Of a DNA stretch of 64,000 nucleotides, positions 12,171 through 23,545 are shown piece by piece. Numbering within the stretch: the stretch's first letter is position 1; each line of letters opens with the position of its first letter. The position numbers were made by a program, and so were the translations under genes. The notes below the pieces were generated by a model. The model was not told the DNA's origin. It did not search any database and worked only from the letters and a program-made list of their open reading frames with translations. The DNA comes from Strongylocentrotus purpuratus. Its lineage: Eukaryota > Echinodermata > Echinoidea > Camarodonta > Strongylocentrotidae. The DNA lies in assembly GCF_000002235.5 (NCBI RefSeq), contig NW_022145606.1:22810095-22874094 (forward strand), given 5' to 3'.

Positions 12171-13282
12171 GGGAGGCTTTACTACTTCAGTCAGAAGGGA
12201 TTAGACCACACAGCGAGCCAGCGAGGTCACTGTGACAGGTGGCTATCTCATTAACTCAGCTCTCAGTTAACATAAGAAAAAGAGGATCATGGGGGACCAA
12301 CAGGCACCGATTGGGGAAGTTTTCTATATAGCGAGGGAGCAAGTAGCTACAAGTAGGACAGTGTGTCCTTAATATTAATCGTCTTTGATTCACATTGCCA
12401 TTGGTTTGGCGGGGCTCTGTTTCTAACTTTCTTTCGTCTTCCTTTTTCTCTCTCTCTCTACAAAGATATTGAGTAATTATGTAGAATAATTTGATTTTCA
12501 AATGAGACCATGATGAACCTTATTCAACCAGGACTCAAAGCAAAGCGAGACATTTTTAGAAATTAACTTTTTTCGCCAGACATCAATTTTCACCATAATA
12601 ATTATTATACCTAATTTGTGTTTCAATTCATTTATTTTTAGCTCTTAGGATAATCTGGATGAACGGTAATTTCCAAGATGAATTTCACACCACTGACCGG
12701 GATGATGAGCTACATTTGTGCGGCAATTATTGCATTTGGTAAGCATTAATTAAGGATTGTTCAGATATGACGAAGCAAAACCGCGGCGTAAAAGAAGAAG
12801 AAGAAAGAAATAGGTTTTGTGTTGCCCATAAAGGTGGAATATGAATGAATGTGACAATCATTATGGTTTATTATTGGTCGAAGTTTCTACCTTCTCGGTA
12901 CTTTATTGATCAATCTCTATAAATCGTTGATAACGTTCTGAAAAGATTTTAAAAAAAACTCTATCCATCATTCAAGAAGAAATCATATTCTCACAATCAC
13001 TTCTAGAAAAAGAGGTAAACAAATCATTATTCCAACTTATTGGATAACAGTGTATTCCAGCACCCCAGAATTTAGAACTATTCTTTTGTACACGTGATCG
13101 TTGATTCCGAATCAGTCTAGACAGTTTCATTTATTATATCATCGCATGTAAAGGCTAAAAGAAAAAGAAGATAAGTATTAGTTTCGATTGGTAATCCAGT
13201 CAAAGTATCATCTCTCTTGTACAGTATATTTCGTGATTGTGAATTTTGTAATTTATATTTGACGACTAAAACCAATCAGTCA

Positions 13283-13380
13283 ATAATAATAATAATATTA
13301 ATACGAAAAATTAATATAGCGCTTGTGACACGAAAGTTTCAAAGCGCTGTACACAAATTGAGATTACTTCAAGGAAAATC
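13283..13380 (-). mobile_element. SINE tail in B1 intron 1
   Basis: ATA repeats are followed by TATAGCGCTTGTGAC and AAGCGCTGTACAC, the reverse of the SINE tail seen at 39440-39490. It is absent from the matching intron of B2 (43090-43140), so it arrived after the duplication or was lost from copy 2. Confidence 0.55.
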
Positions 13381-13999
13381 AATATTAATAATGGAATAAA
13401 CATTATTCTGAAATTACCAAGAAAATAAAATATCACAAGTATATGCCTACTATCCTTTCTTTTAGAACCAATATGTCGTAATTTATGATGACTCTTATCT
13501 TCAGAGGTTGCGCGATGCATTGCTAATGGATGAAATTGTCTTAAGAATTTAAAAAAAAACATACTAAACAAAGCGAGGCATATTTAATACATTATACCGA
13601 GTTCTATAGATGTTCCATTAATCCATTAAATGTAATTTTTGTTTTCTTCCTTGAATTATGAAACAAAGTAGTAAATAACTATATTATCATAAGATCAGGT
13701 ATTTTGTTACTCTATTGTGAATTGCATATGCTATGGATAGACTTTTTAACAGATGAATGTAATATGGACCTATCTCTCTCTCTCTAACTTTAGAATTATC
13801 TCTTTGTTTACACTATTTTTTTTTCAAGCCGCAACATTTGGAAAAGCTGAAAACTGCTACCAGTGTACTCATCCAATTACATTTGAAATAATGACTGGGT
13901 TGAAGGAGGCCTGCTCAGATAAATATGACTCAGCAGACTACTTCAAGAACCTTGTATATTTTGCTAATGGATGTAGAGTAAGTTAACATGTTTTGTCAT

Positions 14000-14300
14000 T
14001 GTTATTAGGCCCTATTATTATCATTATTTATCAATATTATTGACATCGTTATCATCATCATCATCATCATTATCATCATCATCATTATTACTATTACAGT
14101 GTGTATTATTATTTATCTATCTTTATTATTATCATTTTTATTATTATTATAATAACCATTCCTCTTCTTTTTAATATTATTATTATTATTATTAATATTA
14201 TCATCATCATTATAAGTATCATCACCACCAATATTATTAATATTATTATGATTGGTCGTAGTAGTAGAAGAAGTAGTATTTTTATTTCAATAATTATTTA
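14000..14300. repeat. ATT/ATC trinucleotide tract in B1 intron 2
   Basis: Long imperfect ATT and ATC runs, also in B2 intron 2 (43680-43980) with different lengths. Open frames across them are low-complexity artefacts. Confidence 0.9.
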
Positions 14301-14898
14301 CTGAGAAAGGTACCAAGTTCTTTTTAAAATCATATGCTTTATATAGCCGCCCAATCAAATGGTTTAGGAAGTGAGGTCTTAATGAAACGCTAGGGAAGTC
14401 TCAGTGAAGTTTTTTCTTTCTCTTGGAAAAATAGAGTAACCAGACAGAAAGTTATGTCAGAGCTACCATTTTCATTATTACTTACTAAACAAAATAAAAT
14501 ATTTGTAACTGCATTGTGTTTGTCTTTATTCAAATGCATTATAAATCTGGTTTTATTAATTTAATCTCGACTTTTATATTGTTTTCATGATTGTGTGCAG
14601 ATAACGAGAACTTTTGATGCTGGGCAGATGAAAGCTACTATTCAGCGGGGGTGTGCCACAGCTGAACGGTCGAATTATTTCACGATTGAAGGGAAAGCTT
14701 TGAATTTAAACATTAGCTGCTCCTGAAATTATTGTAACAAGCAGAAATAGGAACTGGTTATAATAATAAGCTTAGTAGTAATATGTCTTACCTCTGTTTT
14801 ACAATTCGTGTATAGTATTTTCATAAAGGCTTTACATTTGGTATTTTCTTGGTTGTTAGTTTGATGGTTATTTTTTCCTTATTTTACTATTTTGTCTG

Positions 14899-16701
14899 AA
14901 AAATGCTTACCATAAGGGAGATACGACATAATAATGTGTTATAATAAGTGTGTTACCTACCTTGGTAAATCTGTTGAAATATTGAGAAAGGAAAACAATA
15001 ACTTTGCGATAGAAACACAAAAAAATGGAGGCTAATACTCTACCATCAAAGGGAATTAAATCTATCGTTTTTTCGGGGATGAAAATTTAGCCCCTCTAAG
15101 CCTTCTTCATACTTGAAATATAAACAATAATTGTGCACAATAACCTATCACTGCGTTATACATGTTAACATTCCAAGCCCTTCCACATTTTTCGAACCGA
15201 ATATAGGCCTACTATACGCTACTGACCTGGCTGTTATGTGCGGGTTGTGTACATAATCCTTGTGGAAACTTTAATTTACATCATAAATTATACGTAACAA
15301 AGTTTAATTTACAATTTTACAGGGGATGCGGGTTTTCCGGATATTGTCTAAAAAGATCTAGGTCAATACTTTCAATTAATGCTTCATAACTTCGAACATA
15401 TCGATTTTCTGTACCAGGTGGCTCCAAAAAATAACATTAGTGTTTGTTTTTCATAACTATTATTCGTGACCACGATCGCAAAAGAAAATAATATGTTTAA
15501 AAATATGTGCATTCTAATTTTAATTCTGAATTGTATTGTAACCTGTCAAGCGGTGCCTAGGCTTTTATTGGTGGTTCATTTTCTTCTTCTTATTTTGTGT
15601 AGATTCAATTAATGTTACGTTGTATTTTATCTTCGAAAGTCTTTGTACTTTTTTGTATGTTTTCATGTTTTGGGGGTTAGTTGATTTTACCTGGAGAAAG
15701 AATAAAGGCTGAGCTAATTGTAAATATAATAAAGTTTTGGGGCGACCAATGTGTTAATACTTCAATATACTCTGTTGTATATGGCATGGTCCGTTTCAAT
15801 TTATTTAAAATTTGTTGTATTGTGTCCATGGCTCCGCTCCGCAGTAATTCCGTTTAAGTTTTCTCATTCTTAAGACTCTGGACTTTTTCTGCGTCAGCAG
15901 ACTATTTACTTTAGTAAATGAATTTCAATATCTATATTCCCCTTTTCACACGTGATTACAATTGTTATCCTATCGCAAAAACTTGTAACGTTCGCAAGTT
16001 ATAATTTTTGAAGTGTGTTTATTTTACGGACTCGGAAAGACTAATGATCGGTCCACATTTTTGAAGATTGAAAGTCGACAGTCTTGTTTTTATAAAAACT
16101 AGCCCCGATTTCGATAATAGATTTGCTTTATCTCCTTTTTTAATCGTCGTTTTTTTTTTTTTTTTTTTTTTTTTTTGGGGGGGGGGGGTGTTCGCAATTA
16201 TAAAGAAAATGTCCAGCAATATGAATGTTAACTTTATTAAAACCAAAGCGTTTTTCCTCCTCCTCCTCCTCCTCCTCCTCCTCCTCCTCCTCCTTTTTCT
16301 TCTTCCTCCTTATTTTATATTCATTTTTATCCTTATTGTTATTATCATTATTATTATTATTATCATTACTATCATTACTACTACTACTTCTTCTAATATT
16401 AGTAATGGCACCACTAATCAATCTACTACTATTATTATTATTATTACATGAAACGCGTGTCTCACATGGTCTATATCCGAAATTGTAATGGGCGTTAGCA
16501 AGTATTCATGTAACACATTACCGTAAAAACATACAAAATAGCAACACCCAAAAAAAGAAACAACAGTCTAATCAAACAATTAAAACAAGAATTTCGCAGG
16601 AAGTGAATTATTTTGTAACCTTATTTGGCAGTGGATTATATAATAGTATACGTATAGTCGACCCCCCCCCCCCCTCCCTCTAAACAAAATAGAACATTAA
16701 G

Positions 16702-16742
<41 letters not shown>

Positions 16743-16753
16743 GACAGAGAGAC

Positions 16754-16795
<42 letters not shown>

Positions 16796-17183
16796 CGAGA
16801 GAGAGAGAGAGAGAGACTACGAGAGAGAGAGAGAGAGAGAGACTGCGAGAGAGAGAGAGAGAGAGAGAGACTGCGAGAGAGAGAGAGAGATTGCGAGAGA
16901 CAGAAGACGAAAGGGTAAACGAGAGAGAAAGAAAGGGGGATAGAGAGAGGGGGTGGGGGAGGGGTTCATGAGAAGGCTGTAATCTAGGTTCATCCTTTAA
17001 ATTGCACTAATTTTCTTCAGGGCAACCTGTCCCCCATGACCCCCCCCCCCCCCCCAATTTTACGTTTAGGGCCTAATCTTTGTCATTTGTAATTTCTTCT
17101 AGATAATAACCCTTTTCATTATTTTCATTTCAATGAGGGGGTAATCTAAATATTTAAACTTCTGCAACTTGAGGCTTGGATAC
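14899..17183. other. 3' flank of B1: AATAAA motifs and microsatellites
   Basis: Two AATAAA-type motifs near 15703-15730 are also conserved in the 3' flank of B2 (about 45668-45705). Then come a poly-T/poly-G run (16149-16188), a TCC run (16253-16295), ATT tracts and interrupted GA arrays. No further exon seen. Confidence 0.5.
16700..16920. repeat. Interrupted GA array with GACTGC spacers
   Basis: GA dinucleotide blocks are broken at intervals by ACTGCGAG-type spacers, making a higher-order tandem repeat. The duplicate at 46600-46665 has one such spacer, so this array expanded or contracted after the duplication. Confidence 0.9.
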
Positions 17184-17199
17184 CAAAATATTGGTACGT

Positions 17200-17830
17200 A
17201 ATGGTGACACCGGCAGTGGCGAAATGAGCAAAAACGTGTTTTTTTTTGTTTGTTTTTGTTCATACAGTAGGTTTGTGGGTGCACCATGTGAGAGGGAGAG
17301 AGAGAGAGAGAGCTCTCAAGCAGCATCTTTCTTCTTCTTTTTTTTGGGGGGGGGGGGTAAACAAAACAAAAAATCCGCATCACCCCCATTCTTACATGCA
17401 GGCCCCGCTGAACGTTTCTCTAAGTAGGTGGGGGTGGGGTGGGGGTGGTATTTACGATCAGGTAGAGCGTAGCGTAAATTAGCGTGTGGTCTAGGGGCGA
17501 AGCTCTGCTGGGATCAAGGGGTGGAGCCCCCAGAAGTTCAGGGGGTATAGCCATTTACTAACGGTCAGGTGAGCATATGTTGATACCTTAAATGTGACAC
17601 TGGCAGGACAAAAATTGGTGTGGGGTCCAAGGGGCGGAGCCCACAGAAGCTCAGGGGTTTTATACATTAAATTACGGTCAGATGAGCATATTTGTATACC
17701 TTATTTGTGACACTGGAAGGTCACTTATTGGCATGGGGTCCACGGGGGCGGAGCCCCCAGAAGCTCAGGGTTTTAGGCATTTTATAACGGTCAGACAAGC
17801 ATGCAGAAGTCATGATTCATTGGCTAAGCA
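17200..17830. repeat. GATGAGCATATT repeat family with leader segment
   Basis: The leader at 17205-17430 (GGCGAAATGAGCAAAAACG, TTACATGCAGGC) matches 35265-35360 and 37005-37110. About three units of the roughly 112-bp repeat with GGAAGCTCAGGGGTTTTA-like phrases follow. No coding potential. Confidence 0.75.
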
Positions 17831-18419
17831 ATGGCCTCGTTACTGTGAGCCCCTAGGATTAAAACCGTGTCGATGTGCTATATTAGTGCCCTTTATGAGG
17901 CATTAATTCCCATTACTGTCAGTTATGACTTAAGGACGTTGGTCCCCTAGTTGATTAGCATAGTAGCACTAGCACACACATGCTTTAGCAGTCACGCAAA
18001 ACAAATACTCCCCAATTGTCATTCAATAAAATCTGAGAATGTATACGATTATCTAGATCTATTAGGAATAAATCATTGTCAAAATCATTCAATAAATTGG
18101 GGTAAAAAATATTCATTCCACCATTATGACCAACAGTATAGATCATCCGCCCCTCATTTACTTTATACCTTCCATGGTATATCTGATTCATCTCCAATGT
18201 GTCTTCAGGAATCCAGTAAGTAATTACGGAGACGTCAATTATACAAAGTATATAATTGTGTATGAAGAGTTTTATTCCAAAAGGTGTAAAGTCTTCTTTC
18301 AGCATATGAGAGTAAATGAAAGATCTTTCTAAATCATATATTTCTCAAAAGAATTAACTTTATCATTTTGAGGGCCTCCAAGTATGAGGGCCTCCAGTAT
18401 AAGCTGTGATATTTTGCCC

Positions 18420-18488
<69 letters not shown>

Positions 18489-18717
18489 CTGAAGCCAGGG
18501 CCTGGGTCTGAATATGCTTCAAATACTGTCTTGATCAAACTTTTAAAAAATATCTTTTTCTTTATTTTAATTTTCTAAAACTCTAAATGATTTTGTGCGC
18601 ACGCGCTATTTCTCTCTCTCTCTCTCTCTGCTCTTCTTGTTAATTGTTTCATTTATTTATTTATCCTATTCTCTTACATTATTCCACTATGTAAAAACGA
18701 TTTATATCCGTGTTTCC

Positions 18718-18719
<2 letters not shown>

Positions 18720-18803
<84 letters not shown>

Positions 18804-18860
18804 TTAATTTTTATATAGCGCTTAATACAAATGTCTCTAAGCGCTTTACTATATGAATAT
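18720..18860 (-). mobile_element. SINE 3' tail with ATA microsatellite
   Basis: About 28 ATA repeats are followed by TTTTTATATAGCGCTTAATAC and CTCTAAGCGCTTTACTA, the reverse complement of the tail of the SINE at 39157-39505. Only the 3' part is present. Confidence 0.65.
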
Positions 18861-19650
18861 GTCATTGCACATTTGCTACTTTGTATTATCTATTTGTGTA
18901 TATTATTCTCTATTGTTTATTGTTCATGTGCTTTATGTAATGCCAACAACTGAATTTCTAAATGGACCAATACAATTCATGTGAATCTGAATGTGAATCT
19001 GAATTATTTATTCTTCACTCAGTTCATTTTTTTTCATCATGTGAGCTATACCTTTATGTTGTTTTCAGTTATTACGTGTTTCTGTGAATGTTGTCTCTGT
19101 TGGTCACTAACATTCTTTATCTGTTGTTATCATCTGAGGGTCCACAATGTACGAGCTCTGCTTCCAGCAGACCTCTCCATTTCTACACAATATAGATCAA
19201 GCTTCATTATTATTTGTTTGTGTTGATTTTTTAATATTTCAAACATCATCATTTTTGTTGTATTAATTTTGCATAGCAATTATTTTCATTTTTTTGTATT
19301 TGTTGGAAATTAAGAAAAATATGAACAAATACTTGAATCAGATATCAGACGTATATATCTTGAGATAATTATGATTCCCTCTCTGTGAATATTCCATAAT
19401 AATGAAGCACGCCATCATTCGGTGAATTCTGATAATGTGGGGGAAAACCCAACACTGATCTCGATGCGATGACATATATTCATGAACCCCGATCGAGTTC
19501 AGTGCATCGAAACCCGTGCATGGTATTAATAATGTTTGTGAAGAAATCTTTGCATTACATTGCTTAAAAGGATAGTAACCTGGATAACAAGATGACGCTT
19601 ATAATAAATACCTTTGATATCCATATATAAGCAACCATCGATCTCTACAG

Positions 19651-19764
19651 CAGGCACGTAGCCAGAGTTTGATGTTTGGGGGGGGGGGGGGAGGCACATA
19701 CATGTAATCGATCGAGGTAAAAAAAAAAAAAAAAAAGCCCCCCCCCCTCGTGGCTACGTGCCTG
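19651..19764. mobile_element. 114-bp hAT-type MITE with perfect 8-bp TSD
   Basis: Ends CAGGCACGTAGCCA and TGGCTACGTGCCTG are perfect inverted repeats. The flanks CTCTACAG (19643-19650 and 19765-19772) are identical. The inside is poly-G, poly-A and poly-C. Block C copy 2 near 41035-41060 shows the unoccupied site. Confidence 0.92.
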
Positions 19765-20095
19765 CTCTACAGTAGGTCTATTGTCTATTGGCAAACAAAA
19801 GGTAAGGGTATAATGTAGGCCACCAAGCCAATAGGGCATGCCATTACTCAAGTTTTACTCATTATAAGCTAAATAAACAAACACACCAGAAATTATAATT
19901 AAAGTCCATTATCTTCTAGGGTACCTTACAATCCCACATCTGGTATTAATAGACCAGTTCACGGTTAGCACATTACTGCAATGACCCCGAATATCCACAG
20001 ATCTTCAAAACGTGAAGAGGTCTCACTTGGTACATTTTGAAATAATCACTACTAGTACTACAGCGATGGAGGTGTTAGTACCTTTACAAAAAACC

Positions 20096-20632
20096 TAATG
20101 GTAAATGAATGGTGTTTGAATGGTAGCATCAATGGTAAATGGTATTTTAATGGTGCGCCAATGGTGGATTCTGTATGGTGAATGGTGTTTCAATGGTGGT
20201 GTATGATGGTGAATGGTGTTTCAATGGTGGTGTATGATGGTGAATGGTGTTTCAATGGTAGAGTCTACTATGGTAAATGGTGTTTCAATGGTAGAGTCTG
20301 TATGGTCAATGGTGTTTCAATGGTGGAATTGTATGGTCAATTGTGTTTCAATGGTGGCGTCTGTATGGTGAATGGTGTTTCACTGGTAGAGTCTGTATGG
20401 TGAATGGTGGAATTGTATGGTCAATGATGTTTCAATGGTGGAATTGTATGGTCAATGGTGTTTGAATGGTAGAGTCTGTATGGTGAATGGTGTTTCAATG
20501 GTGGAATTGTATGGTCAATGGTGTTTCAATAGTAGAGTCTGTATGGTGAATGGTGTTTCAATGGTGGAATTGTATGGTCAATGGTGTTTCGATGGTGGAA
20601 ATGTATGGTCAATGGTGTTTCACTGGTAGTGA
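20096..20632. repeat. ATGGT array, left arm (plus orientation)
   Basis: Dozens of AATGGT/TATGGT words occur 6-15 bp apart. They are organised partly in roughly 32-bp units such as TATGGTCAATGGTGTTTC. Frames rich in VNGVSMV reflect the repeat and have no start or splice context. Confidence 0.9.
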
Positions 20633-21064
20633 CTTGTCCCTTACACTTTGAACTACAATTTTCTCTATGATTTCGCTTTATTTTTCGCGAATTTTTCTTC
20701 ATGATCAACGTTTCAAAGCTGACAAACTGCAAGGAATAATACCCTAGTCTTCAGGAGCAATGATGGATCTTGAGTTTTTTCTTCAATTTGGAGTAATTTT
20801 GGATCTGATATGTGTCTCCTTGCCGTGAGTAACTGCTGTTTTGTGCCTGTGGTGTCACTCATATCACTCTGTGATGTACATTATTATACATTTGCTTACA
20901 TGAACATATGTTATTTTTAATTAAAGCAGCTTATAAATCATTCTATTTTATTACAAAAAATTGAAATATTACAGTATTAGGGGCACACCTTTAGAACTTT
21001 TATCAAGTTATTTATCTGATCGTAAACAATTAACAATTATTAATGAAGCTGCTCTTACGAAAAA

Positions 21065-21595
21065 ATGTTCAATGGTATACAAATGGTATACCATTCGGAA
21101 GTACCACTGAAAATACCATACGGATACCACTCACAAACACCATTTAAATACCATTCGGAGGTACCACTGAAAATACCATACGGATACCATTCACAAACAC
21201 CGTTTAAATACCATTCGGATACCATTGAGATTACGCTCGCAACGTACCATTGGGCACCATTCATCTACCAGTAAAATACCATTCAACCTTATTTTTGGAC
21301 GCTCATTTGCATAATCACCAATGGTAGATAAATGGTACTATTTACACCATTGAAATTTGAATATGAAATATGCAAATTTTGTAACATTATCTACCATCAC
21401 CATTGGCATGGTAGGTCAATGGTGGATGGTAGGCCAATGGTGGATGGTGAATGGTAGGCCAATGGTGGATGGTGAATGGTAGGCCAATGGTGAATGGTAG
21501 ATTGGCCTACCATTCACCATCCACCATTAGCCTGCCATTCACCATTCACCATTGGCCTGTCATTCACCATCCACCATTGGCCTACCATTGATTAT
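21065..21595. repeat. ATGGT array, right arm with inverted sections
   Basis: From 21065 to 21280 the word appears as ACCAT, that is, inverted relative to the left arm, with a roughly 60-bp unit repeated. From 21320 to 21500 it is again AATGGT (GGTAGGCCAATGGTGGAT units). From 21500 to 21595 it is ACCATT, forming a near-perfect foldback centred near 21505. The span 20633-21064 is unique spacer. Confidence 0.88.
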
Positions 21596-21920
21596 ACAAT
21601 GGATGAAAATACTTAGCTACAGAATACTGAACATACGAATACTCTCTCTCACACACACACGCACACGCACACACAACGCACATACACAGCAAACACACTG
21701 ATGAGTAGGTCCTTAGTGGTCAAAAAGCATTTAAGAATAAGAAATTACTAAGATGCAAATAAAAAATGTTATCCAACAAATATGACAATGATATATCTAA
21801 CAAAGATCTAATTTGAACCAACACAATCTCCTATAACAGGCGTGTACTACTAATAAGCAACAATTATTTAAAACAACGTTCAGAAACCTTAGCAGTTTTT
21901 TTTTCTTCAGATGACGTATC

Positions 21921-22199
21921 CTGGGGGTGTTTCACAAAGATTCTAAGTCGTACTTAACTCTAAGTTAGACTTAAATATTATGGAGATTGGAGAGCCATTT
22001 GTAGCCTTATAATGAAATATATTTAAAAGCAAAAATGTAAGTATTTTAGACTTTAGAAACTATGAATGATTTGAATCAACATGTTATGCCTTTTAAAATA
22101 ACTTTTACAAAGTATTTTCAAGGACGCTAACGGCTTTCCATAATTGTTAAGTCCAACTTAGAGATAAGTTCAATTTAGGATCTTTGTGAAACACCCCTG
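21921..22199. mobile_element. MITE with long GGGTGTTTCACAAAGAT inverted ends
   Basis: The left end GGGTGTTTCACAAAGATTC and the inverted right end agree over about 35-40 bp with a few changes. Both sides continue into TAAGT/ACTTA-rich subterminal repeats. Length 279 bp, non-coding. Confidence 0.75.
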
Positions 22200-22373
22200 T
22201 ATTTAATAACACATAGTTGGGTAGTCCTAAATGCTCGTAGGACCTTTCATGCGTGCGGTCGCCATTTATTTAGTACACTGACGTTATAACAGATTTGTAT
22301 GAAAGCAGACCAATTAAATAAACAGAATGGCATACGTTCTACATAAATTTCACCAATAATAAGAGAGAATTTG

Positions 22374-23545
22374 TAAAGGTATCGACCAGTTCTGGTCATG
22401 CGATTGCATTGTGAAAGAAACATTTTGGAATCGATCAGAAAAGGTTGATAATCTAGCATAATAGTACACTGTAAAAAATAATTTGTTCATTGGTAATTTT
22501 ACGTATTTTTTCCATGTAGAATTTACTTGTAAACATTAGTTTTGCCACTTACGCACTAAATTTAAGTCTTGTTAACTCAAACTTTCAATTTAGTAGAACA
22601 TACGTGGAATATTTAAGTAAAATCAAATACATAAGAACTTTAAGTAATTTCAGCTTGTATTAATTTAGTAATTTTAACTCAAAATCAGAAATTATACGTA
22701 TTACTCAAACAATTTATGTTGATTATTCTTATCTTTTAAAGTAAGGACCGATGCAGTACGTAATAGAAATATTTACATAATTTATGAATATTCATTGAGA
22801 CCAAATTAAACTCTTTTTAAATAAAACAATTCTTTTTTTGTGGTTGAATGAAAATTTAAGGACTTTAAAACATTTACTAATTCACTTAACATGGCTAAGC
22901 AAAGACGAGACAATTTTTAATTGTTACCCAGTTCAAAACAAATCAAAACTTGATATTTCAGGAAATTGTCAACCAATTTTCCTTTTAAGATGCTACGATC
23001 AAGTATATATAAAATTTGGAGCCTTTCAATATGAGTCGAATTGAAGCGTATGTAATAGTTTGTGATGGTGGTAGATATATATATATATATATACGGTTAA
23101 ATCTTAAATAGAAGTAGTGTTAGTGATTAGTGATTAATCTTAAATAGAAGCAGTGAATGATTAGTGGATGTTACTTGTTAGATTAGATGGGTACCAAATC
23201 GTGCAATATGTAATCCTATCATAGCTTTTTTTTTAATTATCTAAAATGATTACAATACTTAAATTATTTACGTTAATGTAACTCGATTTAACTGAGTAAA
23301 AAAAAAATCAGCAAAATAGGTAAATTCTACTTAAGATGCCGTAGGTAATATTACTTAATAAAAATAAGGCAATTCTTTTCCTCAATTTTATTGAGTTATT
23401 TCGACTATTATTTTTTTACAGTGTATTGGTGTGTACTGCAAGGTTCTGGAATCATCAAAATGATAAGAAATTGGGCCCAGTCTTGGTAAAGTTACAGGAT
23501 CTGTACACAGAAAGATGTATTTGGGACTACACTAAATCTATCCAG
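22374..23545. mobile_element. AGATAAAG-family MITE, interrupted by a CACTG element
   Basis: 22374-22464 and 23426-23545 are the two parts of one dispersed element (AGTTCTGGTCATG and TTCTGGAATCATCAAAATGA). It is also found at 33021-33412, 58255-58475 and 62903-63714. A younger element at 22467-23423 sits inside it. Confidence 0.7.
22467..23423. mobile_element. CACTGTAAAAA-ended DNA transposon, TA target
   Basis: Inverted ends CACTGTAAAAAATAAT and ATTATTTTTTTACAGTG are flanked by TA at 22465-22466 and 23424-23425. The related element near 63415-63460 gives the empty-site order. Length 957 bp; no transposase frame. The TA target suggests a Tc1/mariner-like mover. Confidence 0.8.

Larger units (their letters stand above)
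4556..12677. other. Intergenic DNA between divergent genes A1 and B1
   Basis: It should contain both promoters, but I cannot fix a TATA box or start site. It holds a SINE split by a MITE (5462-6040), two TTAA-flanked MITEs (6507-6965, 8920-9296), a poly-T run at about 10808-10838, an AT run at about 10072-10099 and a 112-bp-repeat fragment. Open frames here (7467-7700, 8085-8555, 8907-9152) look non-coding. Confidence 0.6.
12678..14898 (+). pseudogene. Ly6/uPAR-type gene B1, decayed duplicate of B2
   Basis: Three exons match B2: 12678-12738 (signal peptide), 13829-13977 (first cysteines) and 14601 onward. Splice borders and phases are intact. In exon 3 the glycine codon of the SCSGNYCN motif has become TGA at 14724-14726, and a tyrosine codon has become TAG at 14748-14750. 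Exon 2 has lost a cysteine (TGT to TTT, giving VYFANGC for VYCANGC). Three codons of B2 are absent and the C-terminal tail also differs. A transcript would encode a truncated protein of about 110 residues without the last CN pair or the membrane tail. Pseudogene is most likely; a short secreted variant cannot be excluded. Confidence 0.85.
815..17183. repeat. Segmental duplication, copy 1 (Ly6 genes A1 and B1)
   Basis: This segment aligns collinearly with 23880-46993, in exons, introns and intergenic DNA, with few substitutions over long stretches. It carries gene A1 (minus) and gene B1 (plus) in divergent orientation. Main differences from copy 2: DNA around 4985-5925 is missing from copy 2, only about 0.7 kb (11480-12185) stands where copy 2 has about 8 kb (34215-42130), and a SINE tail in B1 intron 1 is private to this copy. 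Ends were set by eye and may be off by tens of bases. Confidence 0.85.
18390..19860. repeat. Spacer repeat block C, copy 1
   Basis: Aligns with 40020-41095: a TC microsatellite, then GAAGCCAGGGCCTGGG, then shared DNA such as TTTCTGTGAATGTTGTCTCTG. It holds an inverted SINE tail with ATA repeats (18720-18860) and a hAT MITE (19651-19764) that the other copy lacks. Confidence 0.75.

Noticed and set aside
16068..16451. Long frames over poly-T, TCC and ATT tracts
   Set aside because: Low-complexity translations (F, S, L, I runs) on both strands.
17985..18305. 106-codon minus-strand frame with balanced composition, overlapped by an open plus-strand frame
   Set aside because: No recognised family, both strands open, no splice context; kept only as a candidate for a homology search.
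20182..20629. VNGVSMV-repeat frames
   Set aside because: Direct reading of the ATGGT array; no gene context.
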